Assembly: GCF_021432085.1 (NCBI RefSeq)
Contig: NZ_CP090366.1
Location: 1,116,001-1,180,000, forward strand
Reading direction: 5' to 3'
DNA length: 64,000 bases
Source of the DNA: Stutzerimonas kunmingensis
GTDB taxonomy: Bacteria > Pseudomonadota > Gammaproteobacteria > Pseudomonadales > Pseudomonadaceae
In this document: positions 39,407 to 49,079 of the stretch, piece by piece
How positions within the stretch are numbered: the stretch's first letter is position 1
Layout of the letters: each line of letters begins with the position of its first letter
The notes under the pieces: generated by a model
Told to the model about the DNA's origin: nothing
What the model saw: only the letters and a program-made list of their open reading frames with translations
The model's database searches: none
Program-made: the position numbers and the translations under genes

Positions 39407-40045
39407 TCAGATGTCCTTCTGCTTGGTGCCGAAGATCTTGTCGCCAGCGTCACCCAGGCCCGGGACGATGTAGCCGTGTTCGTCGAGACGCTCATCGATG
39501 GATGCCGTGAAAATCAGCACGTCCGGATGTGCTTTTTCCACAGCGGCGATGCCTTCCGGGGCGGCGACCAGCACCAAAGCACGGATTTCCTTGCAACCGG
39601 CCTTCTTCAGCATGTCGATTGTGGCGACCATCGAGCCGCCGGTGGCGAGCATGGGGTCGATGATGATGGCCAGGCGCTGTTCGATTTCCGGAACCAGTTT
39701 TTCCAAATAGGTCTGCGCCTGCAGCGTTTCCTCATTACGGGCGATGCCTACCGCACTGACCTTGGCGCCCGGGATTAGGCTGAGCACGCCGTCGAGCATG
39801 CCGATGCCCGCACGCAGGATGGGTACGACGGTGATCTTCTTGCCGGATATCTTCTCGACCTGCACCGGGCCGCACCAGCCGTCGATGCTGTAGTGTTCCA
39901 GCGGCAGATCAGAAGTTGCTTCATAAGTGAGGATCGAGCCCACTTCCTGAGCCAGTTCACGGAAGTTTTTGGTGCTGATGTCGGCGCGGCGCATCAGGCC
40001 GAGCTTGTGGCGGATCAGCGGATGGCGGATCTCTCGAATGGGCAT
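39407..40045 (-). CDS. upp: Uracil phosphoribosyltransferase
   Basis: 212 residues. Motifs: [15 protein letters not shown], the PRPP loop [15 protein letters not shown], and the uracil-binding C-terminus [18 protein letters not shown]. Makes UMP from uracil. Divergent from hpt across a 250-bp spacer. Confidence 0.96.
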   Translation of the reverse strand: MPIREIRHPLIRHKLGLMRRADISTKNFRELAQEVGSILTYEATSDLPLEHYSIDGWCGPVQVEKISGKKITVVPILRAGIGMLDGVLSLIPGAKVSAVGIARNEETLQAQTYLEKLVPEIEQRLAIIIDPMLATGGSMVATIDMLKKAGCKEIRALVLVAAPEGIAAVEKAHPDVLIFTASIDERLDEHGYIVPGLGDAGDKIFGTKQKDI

Positions 40046-40295
40046 TGTGGGCTCCGGCGGGCAAATAAACCGGCTTAGATTAAAGCATCGTCGAGTCAGC
40101 GGCTATTCGTGCGTCATTCGACCGGCAGACTTGCTGCGGCCCGCGGGGGTGGGTATCTTCCACGCCCTTTCGCGGACGGCTGAAAGTGGGCTGTTCGGTC
40201 AGGTTTTTCGCTGTTCAGGATACGGCGATTCAACCGCGCGAGTTGCCAGGTTCAGTTGGCGCTCTAACACTCATCTTTCTGAGGGGAATCGCATC

Positions 40296-40853
40296 ATGTC
40301 CGTCGATCTCGCACATATCCGCCAAGTCATGGCCGAGGCTGACTGCCTGTACACCGAAGAACAGGTAGAAGCTGCAATCAGCCAGGTCGCCGAAACAATC
40401 AACGGCGAGCTGGCCGACCGCAATCCTGTGGTCTTCTGCGTCATGAATGGCGGCCTGATCTTTTCCGGCAAGCTCGTCCCTAAGCTGAACTTCCCGCTCG
40501 AACTGTCGTATCTGCATGCCACTCGTTATCGCAATGAAACCAGCGGCGGTGAGCTTTTCTGGAAAGCCAAGCCGGAGATCTCCTTTATTGATCGGGACGT
40601 GCTGATCATCGATGACATTCTGGATGAGGGCCACACGCTGGGTGCGATCATAGATTTCTGTCGCCACGCGGGTGCCGCCGCGGTGCATACCGCAGTGCTG
40701 ATCGACAAGGATCACCAGCGCAAGGCGCGCCCGGATCTCAAAGCCGATTACGTTGGCCTGAGCTGTATCGATCGCTACATTTTTGGTTACGGCATGGACT
40801 ACAAGGGTTACTGGCGCAATGCACCGGGAATCTATGCGGTCAAAGGGCTATAG
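40296..40853 (+). CDS. hpt: Hypoxanthine-guanine phosphoribosyltransferase
   Basis: 185 residues from the ATG at 40296, preceded by CTGAGGGGAATC. The PRPP loop VLIIDDILDEGHTLGA and the base-recognition segment RKARPDLKADYVGL are visible. Salvages purines with PRPP. Beside the pyrimidine salvage pair, the same order as in P. aeruginosa (from memory). Confidence 0.93.
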   Translation: MSVDLAHIRQVMAEADCLYTEEQVEAAISQVAETINGELADRNPVVFCVMNGGLIFSGKLVPKLNFPLELSYLHATRYRNETSGGELFWKAKPEISFIDRDVLIIDDILDEGHTLGAIIDFCRHAGAAAVHTAVLIDKDHQRKARPDLKADYVGLSCIDRYIFGYGMDYKGYWRNAPGIYAVKGL

Positions 40854-41443
40854 GTAGCCAATTTCGGGCGAGCGCGTCCCGCTTAGAAAGGCATGTGTGC
40901 GCACCAGTGGCGGGGTGCGCTTCGCAGCTGTGACGCTGTGACGCAATGGGCGCCGAGCAGCGTTCGGTCGGCCCTCCGCTGCTGACCGACGCGGGAATTC
41001 CAGCGATCCAAAGCGTACACGCCGGTCCGTCTGTTTCCTTTCGCCCCACCTCATCGTTGCGGTAACGCCCTCCTTTCCGTTTTTCGCGTGTGTCGGCCAT
41101 TTCCTTTGGTCGGTTGAATGACGGCCTGCGCCTTTGTCGTCCGACTCATTTGGCGGGTTTGGTGTGCGTTATCGCGCTCATGAATTGAACTTAAGGATAA
41201 CTGACCGACAATTCTCCTATCTTGCAAGCTGAAAGGCTCTGGATCGGGCTTTGCGGCCCTGGCATTCACGGCTAAGCTGATTTGGACCTTAAAGGGCATG
41301 GCTTCGCGCAATCACGCTGAAAGCCACTGCTGTAAAGGCTATTAGCACTAAAGGATTACAAGCTAAATCAAACCTTAGTGCGCTTAACCCTGTTCCGGTG
41401 TCTGGGTAGGGTTGACGCACTTCGAACCAACCAGGAGCGCCTC
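40854..41443. other. 590-bp intergenic region between hpt and the DUF1302 gene
   Basis: No coding frame here is convincing. It holds a hairpin GCGCACC/GGTGCGC at 40900-40920 (possible end of the hpt message), a tandem 8-bp repeat GCTGTGACGCTGTGAC (40927-40942), AT-rich patches, and the inverted repeat described separately. It is long enough to hold complex regulation or a small RNA, but I see no recognised one. Confidence 0.5.
41345..41381. promoter_or_regulatory. Inverted repeat upstream of the DUF1302 gene (candidate operator)
   Basis: GCACTAAAGG (41345-41354) faces CCTTAGTGC (41373-41381), arms about 28 bases centre to centre, in an AT-rich stretch 63 bases before the start. This spacing would put both half-sites on one DNA face. 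It could bind the MalT-like LuxR regulator encoded downstream (inference). Confidence 0.4.
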
Positions 41444-43249
41444 ATGACAAAAACAACAAGGCAAGGAATCTTCCAGCCGAAGTCCCTAGCTCTCGCCGTA
41501 GCGCTGGGCACTGCCGCCCCGGCTTACGCCGTGAGCTTCAATATCGGCGAGATCGAAGGGCAATTCGACTCGGCGATGTCCATCGGTGCCAGCTGGTCCA
41601 TGGCGGACAGGGACAGGGATCTGGTCGGCATCAACAACGGCGGTACCGGCTTTACCCAGACCGGCGACGATGGTCGTCTGAACTTCAAGAAGGGCGAGAC
41701 CTTCTCCAAGATTTTCAAGGGTGTGCACGATCTCGAGCTTCGTTATCGCGATAGCGGTGCCTTCGTTCGCGGCAAGTATTGGTATGACTTCGAGCTGAAG
41801 GATGAGAGTCGTCTTTTCAAGGACATCAGCGACAGCAACCGGAAAGAAGCCGCTCAATCATCCGGCGCGCAAATTCTGGACGCGTTCGTCTATCACAATT
41901 ATTCCGTTGGTGATCTGCCCGGGACCGTCCGTCTTGGGAAGCAGGTAGTGAGCTGGGGCGAAAGTACCTTTATCGGTAACAGCATAAACTCCATCAATCC
42001 CTTGGACGCTGCAGCATTCCGCCGGCCGGGTGCTGAGATCAAAGAGGGGCTGATTCCGGTCAATATGTTCTACATCTCGCAGAGCCTGACCGACCGGTTG
42101 AGCATGGAGGCGTTCTATCAACTCGAGTGGGATCAGACCGTTGCCGATAATTGCGGTACTTTCTTCGCTGTAGATGTCGTTCAGGATGGTTGTGATGCCA
42201 ACTACCACGTGGGCAGCCCGGCAATCGCTCCTCTTCAACCCGTCGCTGCTGCGTTCGGGCAGGGGTTCGAAGTCACTCCTGAGGGTGTGGTTTTGCCGCG
42301 AGCTGGCGACCGGGATGCACGTGATTCGGGGCAGTTCGGTCTTGCATTGCGCTGGTTGGGTGATGCCACCGAGTATGGTGCGTATTTCATGAATTACCAC
42401 AGTCGGACGCCAAACGTCAGTACGCGATCTGCTGGCTTGGCTACCGCAGCGCAGCTGCCTGGCATTATCGGTACAGCTAATGGGCTCGTGCCTGGTGCTG
42501 GCTCTGGTTTGGCGCAGAGCGTCATGCTTGGCAACGGCCGCTATTACCTTGAGTACCCCGAAGATATCCAGCTTTACGGCCTTAGCTTCTCTACGACATT
42601 GCCCACTGGCACCGCGTGGTCTGGTGAGATCAGCTATCGACCCAATGCACCGGTTCAGCTGAATACTCAAGACCTCACTCGGGCTTTGCTTAATCCCCTT
42701 GCGCCGGGAACCTCTCCCATTGAAAGTACTTTCGGTGCAGAAAATCGCGGCTACAACCGCAAGGAAATCACCCAGTTGCAGACCACATTCACTCACTTCT
42801 TCGATCAAGTACTGGGCGCTGGTAGGGTGACCGTGGTGGGCGAGGTCGGCTACACGCATGTCGGCGGTCTCGAGAGCACCAGCGAACTGCGCTATGGGCG
42901 TGATCCTATCTACGGCACCCCGGATGATCCAGCCGCTTTGGCCCGCTACGGCCGCCACGGTTTCGTCACCGCCAACTCCTGGGGCTACCGCCTGCGTGGC
43001 ATCGCGGACTACGACAACGTCTTCGCCGGCATCAACCTCAAGCCCAACCTGTCCTTCTCCCACGACGTCGACGGCTACGGCCCCAACGGTCTGTTCAACG
43101 AAGGCTCCAAGGCGGTCAGCATTGGTCTGGATGCCGAGTACCAGAATATGTACACCGCCAGCCTGTCCTACACCGATTTCTTCGGCGGCGACTACAACAC
43201 GCTGGTTGACCGCGACTTCCTCGCGTTCAGCGTGGGCGTGAACTTCTAA
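41444..43249 (+). CDS. DUF1302 outer-membrane protein
   Basis: 601 residues from the ATG at 41444, preceded by CCAGGAGCG. A signal peptide ends near PAYA-VSF (residue 26). The body is a beta-rich barrel: repeated amphipathic strands and a C-terminal LAFSVGVNF with terminal Phe. DUF1302 proteins pair with DUF1329 proteins across pseudomonads and are suspected to handle lipidic or hydrophobic compounds; the function is not established. Codons 2-6 (ACAAAAACAACAAGG) form a CA motif, suggesting Crc/Hfq control. The matching DUF1329 gene lies 101 bases downstream. Confidence 0.88.
   Translation: MTKTTRQGIFQPKSLALAVALGTAAPAYAVSFNIGEIEGQFDSAMSIGASWSMADRDRDLVGINNGGTGFTQTGDDGRLNFKKGETFSKIFKGVHDLELRYRDSGAFVRGKYWYDFELKDESRLFKDISDSNRKEAAQSSGAQILDAFVYHNYSVGDLPGTVRLGKQVVSWGESTFIGNSINSINPLDAAAFRRPGAEIKEGLIPVNMFYISQSLTDRLSMEAFYQLEWDQTVADNCGTFFAVDVVQDGCDANYHVGSPAIAPLQPVAAAFGQGFEVTPEGVVLPRAGDRDARDSGQFGLALRWLGDATEYGAYFMNYHSRTPNVSTRSAGLATAAQLPGIIGTANGLVPGAGSGLAQSVMLGNGRYYLEYPEDIQLYGLSFSTTLPTGTAWSGEISYRPNAPVQLNTQDLTRALLNPLAPGTSPIESTFGAENRGYNRKEITQLQTTFTHFFDQVLGAGRVTVVGEVGYTHVGGLESTSELRYGRDPIYGTPDDPAALARYGRHGFVTANSWGYRLRGIADYDNVFAGINLKPNLSFSHDVDGYGPNGLFNEGSKAVSIGLDAEYQNMYTASLSYTDFFGGDYNTLVDRDFLAFSVGVNF
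41449..41459 (+). promoter_or_regulatory. CA motif inside the first codons of the DUF1302 gene
   Basis: AAAAACAACAA begins 5 bases after the A of the ATG, within the region covered by an initiating ribosome; it fits overlapping AAnAAnAA Hfq/Crc motifs. Confidence 0.5.
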
Positions 43250-43350
43250 GGAGACCAGCCGAGTGTCCGGCCGATGAGGATGATCGGCCGGACATCAGCG
43301 ACAGGCATGGGCCTCCGGCCTATAACAAGATCAAGAGGAACTGGAATCGT

Positions 43351-44712
43351 ATGAAAAAAACAGGAAAGCTATTGAGTGTCTTGGCCTTCTCCCTGCTCGC
43401 GAGCAGTGTGATGGCTGCCGTTTCCCCAGAAGAAGCCGCCAAGCTCGGTACATCGCTGACGCCGCTGGGCGCAGAAAAAGCCGGTAACGCCGACGGCAGC
43501 ATCCCTGAGTGGACCGGTGGTCTCAAGACCGACGCGGCCCCCCTCAACAATGGGCATCTGACTAACCCGTTCAAGGACGAGCAGCCGAAGTTCGTCATCA
43601 CCTCGCAGAACGCCGAACAGTACAAGGACAAGCTGACCGCAGGTCAGATGGCCATGTTCAAGCGCTATCCGGAAACCTACAAGATTCGCGTGTTCCCGAC
43701 TCATCGTTCGGTCGCCGTGCCGGATGAGATCTATGAGGCTGCGAAGAAGAGTGCTGTGAATACCGAACTCGTCGAGGGCGGCAACGGTATCGCCAACTTC
43801 ACCGACAGCCGTTATTACGCATTCCCGATTCCGAAGAATGGTCTGGAAGTGGTGTGGAACCATATCACCCGCTATCGCGGTGGCAACGTCCGTCGCAATA
43901 TCGTCCAGGCTACCCCGCAAACCAACGGTAGCTACACCATGGTTCACTTCGAGGACGAAGTGGCGTTCCCGCTGGGTATGACGGATCTGGATCCCGAGCG
44001 CGCCAAGAACGCGCTGCTTTTCTTCAAACAGCGGGTGACTGCGCCGTCTCGCCTGGCAGGGAACGTCCTGCTGGTGCACGACTCGCTGGATCAGGTTAAG
44101 GAGCCCCGTCAGGCCTGGATCTACAACGCTGGCCAGCGTCGGGTACGCCGCGCGCCGCAAGTTGCATACGACGGGCCGGGTACCGCTTCGGACGGTATGC
44201 GCACCACGGATAACTTCGATATGTTCAGCGGCGCACCTGATCGCTACGACTGGAAGTTGATCGGCAAGAAAGAGCTGTACATCCCGTACAACAGCTATGA
44301 AATCGCTTCCAGCGAACTGAAGTACGACGACGTCATCAAGGCTGGCCACGTCAATCAGGATCTGGCGCGTTACGAGCTACACCGCGTCTGGGAGATTGAA
44401 GCCACGCTCAAGAGTGGCGAGCGCAACATCTACGCCAAGCGCCGTTTCTTCGTCGACGAGGATAGCTGGACCATCGTCCAGTCGGAGCTGTACGACGGTC
44501 GTGGTCAGCTTTGGCGTGTAGGCGAGGCCCACTCGCTGCAGTACTACCAGCACAAGGTGCCGGCTTACGCGTTCGAGGCGCTCTACGACATCATCTCCGG
44601 CCGCTACATCGCGATCGGCATGAGTAACGAGGAGAAGCCGCACGAATACGGCTATCGTGCCTCCGCTCGGGACTTCACGCCGGCTGCCCTGCGTAACGCA
44701 GGGGTGCGCTGA
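43351..44712 (+). CDS. DUF1329 family protein
   Basis: 453 residues with a Sec signal peptide (MKKTGKLLSVLAFSLLASSV, cleavage near MAA). The family hallmarks are an early SPEEAAKLGTSLTPLGAEKAGN and repeated outer-membrane-lipoprotein-sorting-like beta segments (WIYNAGQRRVRRAPQVAYD, SYEIASSELKYDDVI). This fold is shared with LolA/LolB-like lipid carriers, so a periplasmic hydrophobic-ligand carrier working with the DUF1302 barrel is plausible. A strong terminator follows. Confidence 0.88.
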   Translation: MKKTGKLLSVLAFSLLASSVMAAVSPEEAAKLGTSLTPLGAEKAGNADGSIPEWTGGLKTDAAPLNNGHLTNPFKDEQPKFVITSQNAEQYKDKLTAGQMAMFKRYPETYKIRVFPTHRSVAVPDEIYEAAKKSAVNTELVEGGNGIANFTDSRYYAFPIPKNGLEVVWNHITRYRGGNVRRNIVQATPQTNGSYTMVHFEDEVAFPLGMTDLDPERAKNALLFFKQRVTAPSRLAGNVLLVHDSLDQVKEPRQAWIYNAGQRRVRRAPQVAYDGPGTASDGMRTTDNFDMFSGAPDRYDWKLIGKKELYIPYNSYEIASSELKYDDVIKAGHVNQDLARYELHRVWEIEATLKSGERNIYAKRRFFVDEDSWTIVQSELYDGRGQLWRVGEAHSLQYYQHKVPAYAFEALYDIISGRYIAIGMSNEEKPHEYGYRASARDFTPAALRNAGVR

Positions 44713-44736
44713 TCGACTGACATTTAACCTGTGAAT

Positions 44737-44765
44737 AAGGCGGCCAGGTGGCCGCCTTTTTTTTT
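44737..44765 (+). terminator. Rho-independent terminator after the DUF1329 gene
   Basis: AAGGCGGCCag-GTGGCCGCC followed by nine T residues, 25 bases after the stop. Confidence 0.95.
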
Positions 44766-44963
44766 GCGGCGAACCAGTGGATGATAATTTCCATTCGGTG
44801 CCCGAGGTCAGGACGATCGCATTGCTGGAACACTGGGCCCAATATGCGACGTGTGCAACGACAAGGCTGGCGTTTCGGCTGCCCGTGGTAACGACCGAGC
44901 GCAATGCCTGGCACAGACCGCGCTGTGTTTCAATGGACTGATTCGAACAAGAGAACCTTTGCC

Positions 44964-47585
44964 ATGTCCGTACGCTTCATTCCTGATGCGCTCAGTGCAG
45001 AGGCAGGTGCCGTAGAGCAACTCGCATCCATTCCTCGGCTGCCGCCGCTGCATATCGACCGGCCCAGGCTGGTTCGTGCGCTGCTCGATACCGATTGCCG
45101 TCTGCGCCTGATCTGCGCCCCAGCCGGGTTTGGCAAGACCGTGCTGATGAGCGAGTGCGCGCGCTTGGTGCCTCCGGGCACACGCCTGGTGTGGCTGGAT
45201 CTCGGCGGGCGGGCATGTACGGTTCAGGCGCTGTACGGCCAGTTGAGCGATGCGTTGGGGGAGCGGACGGGCAAGGATGATCGTTCCGAGAACGACATGC
45301 TGGCGCTGCTGCGACAAGTCCGGCAGCCGCTATGGATCATGCTCGACGACTACCCGCGCGATTACAGCCCGGAGCTCGATGCTTGCATTGATATGTTGTT
45401 GGACATGGGGCCGGCACAAATCAGTTGGTGGGTATCCAGTCGCCGCCAGCCAGCGTGGAAGCTTCCACGGCTCCTGCTGCAAGGGCATCTTCTGGAGCTG
45501 GAGGCGGAAGCGCTGGCGTTCACCGCCGAAGAGCTCGAGCAACTCCTGAACGTCCATCGTCTGACGCTCTCGTCCGAGACTTTTCAGCAACTGCATCATG
45601 TGATGGAGGGGTGGCCGGCTGGAGTCTGTCTGATGTTGCTCCACGCCGATGAGCAGGCGCTGCGTGAGCGTCTGGTTGCCGGGACGCCATTGCTGCGTGA
45701 TTACGTCCAGCGTGAGGTCATGGCTGGACTGAGCGATGAAGTGCGGCGGGCCATGCTGGCACTGGCGCGTATGCCGCGTTTCTCGGCAGAGCTCTGCGAC
45801 CATGTGCTCGACGGTGTTGGTCGCGAAATCCTCGATATCCTCAAGACGCTCCAGCTCTTCATTCGGCAGATCGACAATTGCGGTGAGTGGTTTCGCCTGT
45901 GGAAGCCGCTGGCGCTGATGCTGCAGCGCTCCGCAGAAACGACCGCTCCGACCCAGGCCCATCTGCGCGCCTGTCAGTGGTTCGCCAGTCGCGGCGAGAT
46001 GCGCGAGGCGGTAGAGCATGCATTATGGGCCGGCCAGCCTGAGGTCGCTGCCAACTACCTGCAGCGTTACGGACAGGAACAGCTGCTGATCGGCGATAAC
46101 GTATCGCGCTTTCTGAAATGGCGAAGCGAGCTGCCACAGGACCTGTTCGCCAGCACCACGCGCCTGATCGTCTTGCAGGGGTGGGCGCTGATCATTTCGG
46201 CGCGACTTGATGAAGTGGATGACTGTCTGGCCGAGCTGGCCAAGTTCTTCCCCCAACCCGATGCGCGCCGGCAAGCCCAGTTATTGGCTCAGTGGCAGGC
46301 CCTTCGGGGGTTTCTGGCCCGCCTGCGCGGTGAGCCCGAGGCACGCCAGAACTGCTTGCAGGCGCTAGAGGTACTGTCCGATCACGCCTGGGCGCAGCGC
46401 GTGCTTTGTTATCAGGTGCTTACGCAGCAAGCGATGGCCGAAGGTGAGCTCGACCTTGCCCAGCAATACAACAGCGAAGGCATGAAGCTCGCACGGCTGA
46501 AAGGTAGCGTGCTCTACGAAGTGATGCTCAGCGTCGATCGAATCCAGTTGCTTGAACTCACCGGTGAGTTCGAGCGTGCGGTCGGCGTGCTCAACGAGAC
46601 ACTCCAGGCGTTGCGTGACTCCGTCCGGCGCAGCCCTCTCATCGGCAGGCTGCAACTGCTGCAGGGGCATCTGCTGGCTTACCAGGGGCTCGACGAGCCG
46701 GCGCAGGAGGCATATCAGCTCGGTAAGGCGGAGACCGAAACCTGCGGTGATTCCTACTGTTTCTTCGGTTATGTCGGGCTTGCCGAGCTTGCCGCGCGCA
46801 GTCACGAGTTTGCCTGCGCCTATCACTGGCTGCGGGACGCCGAGCGCCTGTCTCAGTGGCGACATGTACCTGAGGCGAGATTCCGCGGCATCCTGCCGCT
46901 GATAAACGGTGTGGCCTGGCTGCATCAGGGCGAGCTGCGCAAGGCGCGTGGTGCGCTGTATCAGGTACTGGAACTGTATGAAGGACGGGGTTACCTGTCG
47001 CCGTCCGGATTCTACGAGCTGTTGCCTCGGGTGCGGCGCTATCTGGCGGTCATCGATGTGCTCGAGGGACAGCCAGCACGAGCGATCACAGCCTTGCGTG
47101 AGCAGATCGAGCAGAACCTGCTTGCCCAGCGTCTGGGGCTGGCATGCGAGTGTCGTTTCAGTCTGGCGGAAGCGTTACAGGCCGATGGCCAGGTCGCCGA
47201 GGCGGAGCTGGAGCTGCGTCTGGCGCTCAGCGAGGCCGCGCGTCAGCATCTGGTCAAGCCCTTGTACGAACTACAGTATCGGCAGCCGCAATGGCTGGCG
47301 CGAGTGCTACCCGCAGCGAAGGGCGAATCGCTTCGGCAGCGGCTGCTGAGCTACGAGCGTGAGCCGGAAGTGACGCTCCCGGCAGCGGATGAAACGGTGC
47401 TCAGCAACCGCGAACTGACGGTGTTGCGGCTGATCGCCCAGGGGTGCTCGAACCAGGAAATTGCCGAACAGCTGTTCATATCCCTACATACCGTGAAGAC
47501 CCATGCGCGCAGGATCAACACGAAGCTGGGCGTCGCTCGCCGTACCCAGGCGGTGGCGAAGGCCAAAGCGCTGGCCTGGCTCTGA
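44964..47585 (+). CDS. MalT-like LuxR-family transcriptional regulator
   Basis: 873 residues from the ATG at 44964 (AAGAGAACC upstream); the frame is open 20 codons further back. The N-terminal STAND ATPase domain has Walker A CAPAGFGKT (residues 51-59) and Walker B IMLDDY. The middle is a long TPR-like helical region. The C-terminal LuxR HTH (LSNRELTVLRLIAQGCSNQE, then HTVKTHARRINTKLGVA) spans about 805-865. MalT-type regulators are ATP- and ligand-dependent activators. Position directly after the DUF1302/DUF1329 pair, as with PA3921-PA3923 in P. aeruginosa (recalled), suggests it controls them. Confidence 0.9.
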   Translation: MSVRFIPDALSAEAGAVEQLASIPRLPPLHIDRPRLVRALLDTDCRLRLICAPAGFGKTVLMSECARLVPPGTRLVWLDLGGRACTVQALYGQLSDALGERTGKDDRSENDMLALLRQVRQPLWIMLDDYPRDYSPELDACIDMLLDMGPAQISWWVSSRRQPAWKLPRLLLQGHLLELEAEALAFTAEELEQLLNVHRLTLSSETFQQLHHVMEGWPAGVCLMLLHADEQALRERLVAGTPLLRDYVQREVMAGLSDEVRRAMLALARMPRFSAELCDHVLDGVGREILDILKTLQLFIRQIDNCGEWFRLWKPLALMLQRSAETTAPTQAHLRACQWFASRGEMREAVEHALWAGQPEVAANYLQRYGQEQLLIGDNVSRFLKWRSELPQDLFASTTRLIVLQGWALIISARLDEVDDCLAELAKFFPQPDARRQAQLLAQWQALRGFLARLRGEPEARQNCLQALEVLSDHAWAQRVLCYQVLTQQAMAEGELDLAQQYNSEGMKLARLKGSVLYEVMLSVDRIQLLELTGEFERAVGVLNETLQALRDSVRRSPLIGRLQLLQGHLLAYQGLDEPAQEAYQLGKAETETCGDSYCFFGYVGLAELAARSHEFACAYHWLRDAERLSQWRHVPEARFRGILPLINGVAWLHQGELRKARGALYQVLELYEGRGYLSPSGFYELLPRVRRYLAVIDVLEGQPARAITALREQIEQNLLAQRLGLACECRFSLAEALQADGQVAEAELELRLALSEAARQHLVKPLYELQYRQPQWLARVLPAAKGESLRQRLLSYEREPEVTLPAADETVLSNRELTVLRLIAQGCSNQEIAEQLFISLHTVKTHARRINTKLGVARRTQAVAKAKALAWL

Positions 47586-47613
47586 GAACAAGCAGTTATC
47601 CAAGGGATCATTC

Positions 47614-47652
47614 ATCGTCGCGCCTGAAACAGCAAAGTTCAGGCGCGACGAT
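47614..47652 (+). terminator. Long perfect stem-loop after the LuxR-family gene
   Basis: A 15-bp perfect stem (ATCGTCGCGCCTGAA and its complement TTCAGGCGCGACGAT) around a 9-base loop, 28 bases after the stop. There is no T run, so it is a factor-assisted terminator or stabilising hairpin. Confidence 0.55.
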
Positions 47653-47755
47653 TCGCTGCAAGCCTGGCGGCTGTCAGACGAAGATGAATTCTTGTTTTTA
47701 TTGGGTAAGTTTCGGGGCGGAGCGGCGCAACCTGCAGGCAGTCAGGTTGATGACA

Positions 47756-48025
47756 TTACACTGGTGCGGGTTGCAAGCCTCCGTGGGACATCCGTTGTGG
47801 TAACTGCTCGCCGCGCTCGATGGCCAGACTGACTTGCAGGCTGGTGATGAGTCGCTGCAATTGCTGTTGATCGCGCCATTGGTCGGCACTGATGTAGCGC
47901 TTCACTGCAACGCCTTCCGAGCCCGTCAATGTCAGCAGAATGCTGCCATCGGGCTTCTCGATGCTGAAGTTGACGTTGTAGCGCGGACGAAAAACATCAC
48001 TGATCTTCTGAAATGGACTCGTCAT
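47756..48025 (-). CDS. DUF3509 family protein
   Basis: 89 residues from the ATG at 48025. The pattern FRPRYNVNFSIEKPDGSILLTLTG followed by RYISADQWRDQQQLQRLITSLQ is that of the small DUF3509 family found in Pseudomonas. Function unknown; no signal peptide or membrane segment. Monocistronic-looking, convergent with the LuxR gene. Confidence 0.8.
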   Translation of the reverse strand: MTSPFQKISDVFRPRYNVNFSIEKPDGSILLTLTGSEGVAVKRYISADQWRDQQQLQRLITSLQVSLAIERGEQLPQRMSHGGLQPAPV

Positions 48026-48141
48026 GCCTGGATACCTGTGTGAGGGTTGCCAGCAATGGACCAGGCAAGGCGATGACAAGTTTCCCGGGCGCAACGGCTT
48101 GACTGCCGCAAAAATGTCGCGGGCATACCTGCCATCTCATT

Positions 48142-48396
48142 TCATACCTGCGCAGTCAGCTCCGTCAGAACATCGGGGCTGCTCTTGAATGCCTTGGCAA
48201 ACAACTCGCGGTGCCTGGCCATGTAGATGCCGATGTCTTCGGCTTGCTGTTCGCTCAGCGACGGCGAAGCTTGCTGCAGCACCGCAGCTAGCGCCTCTGC
48301 CAGCTCAAGCATCTTGTCGTGACGATCGGCTTCGGCTTTATCCATGAACAAACGCTCCAGGTCCCGGCTGCTGCGGTACACCACTTCGACGGCCAT
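48142..48396 (-). CDS. yebG: YebG-family SOS-inducible protein
   Basis: 84 residues beginning MAVEVVYRSSRDLERLFMDK, with KAEADRHDKMLELAEALAAV and a helical C-terminus, matching E. coli YebG in layout and length. YebG is a DNA-damage-induced protein of unclear activity. A perfect LexA box lies 30 bases upstream, which supports the assignment. Confidence 0.9.
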   Translation of the reverse strand: MAVEVVYRSSRDLERLFMDKAEADRHDKMLELAEALAAVLQQASPSLSEQQAEDIGIYMARHRELFAKAFKSSPDVLTELTAQV

Positions 48397-48425
48397 TTAC
48401 CACCTCGGTCATTGGCAGATTGATA

Positions 48426-48441
48426 CTGTTTATTTGTACAG
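48426..48441. promoter_or_regulatory. LexA (SOS) box upstream of yebG
   Basis: CTGTTTATTTGTACAG: consensus CTGT-N8-ACAG with an AT-rich centre, 29 bases upstream of the yebG start on the minus strand. Confidence 0.92.
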
Positions 48442-48492
48442 CATAAGCGGCTGCGGCGAAGATTGAAAGTCTGCGCAGGAAGCGGGGTTTCG

Positions 48493-48957
48493 TCAGTTCT
48501 TGAATCGGCCTTGCACGCGCTCGGCCCGAAACTCCAGTGTGGCGGCGCGGTAACCGGCGCGCAGCAGCGGTAGCGGCAGGCAGGATTCCCAGCTTGCGCC
48601 GGGCTGCAGGCCACCTGCCCCCTGGTAGTCCGGTGCATCGTAGGCGCGTCGCGCCAGGTTGGTGCGCGAGCCCGGCGCATAGGCGGCGACTTCCCACTGC
48701 AGGCTCTGCAACTTCTTGTCGGTGTGATTGTGCAGGCGCACATGCAGCGGCTGCCCGCCGGCGCAGCGACGAGGGTCGTGAGTCAGCTGAATTTCGATAC
48801 GAGCGAGCAACTGCTCTTCGCGATGCTCCTGCCAGAGTACCCAGCCAGCGACCAAGGCAAGGCCGAGCACGGCACCCAGTGAAATGGGTACGGCCCTGAA
48901 TGGATAGCGGATCAGCAGTACCAGCCAGGTCAGGATGAGCAGAGCGCCAATCAGCAT
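48493..48957 (-). CDS. Conserved membrane-anchored hypothetical protein
   Basis: 154 residues. Two N-terminal hydrophobic segments (LIGALLILTWLVLLI and SLGAVLGLALVAGWVLW) precede a soluble domain of beta-sandwich character (PLHVRLHNHTDKKLQSLQWE, LPLPLLRAGYRAATLEFRAE). Probably an inner-membrane protein with a periplasmic domain. It sits between yebG and dciA on the secA side, the location of PA4404 in P. aeruginosa (recalled). I know no function. Confidence 0.7.
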   Translation of the reverse strand: MLIGALLILTWLVLLIRYPFRAVPISLGAVLGLALVAGWVLWQEHREEQLLARIEIQLTHDPRRCAGGQPLHVRLHNHTDKKLQSLQWEVAAYAPGSRTNLARRAYDAPDYQGAGGLQPGASWESCLPLPLLRAGYRAATLEFRAERVQGRFKN

Positions 48958-49079
48958 GGTCGAGTACCGACGATCAGGTGGTTGGGCAGCATGAACGTCC
49001 TCCGTTGCGATGGGGGCATGCTAACCCGTGGCGGCGGACCCCGGGCAACAACGAAGTGGCAAGCATTTGTCGCAGGATG

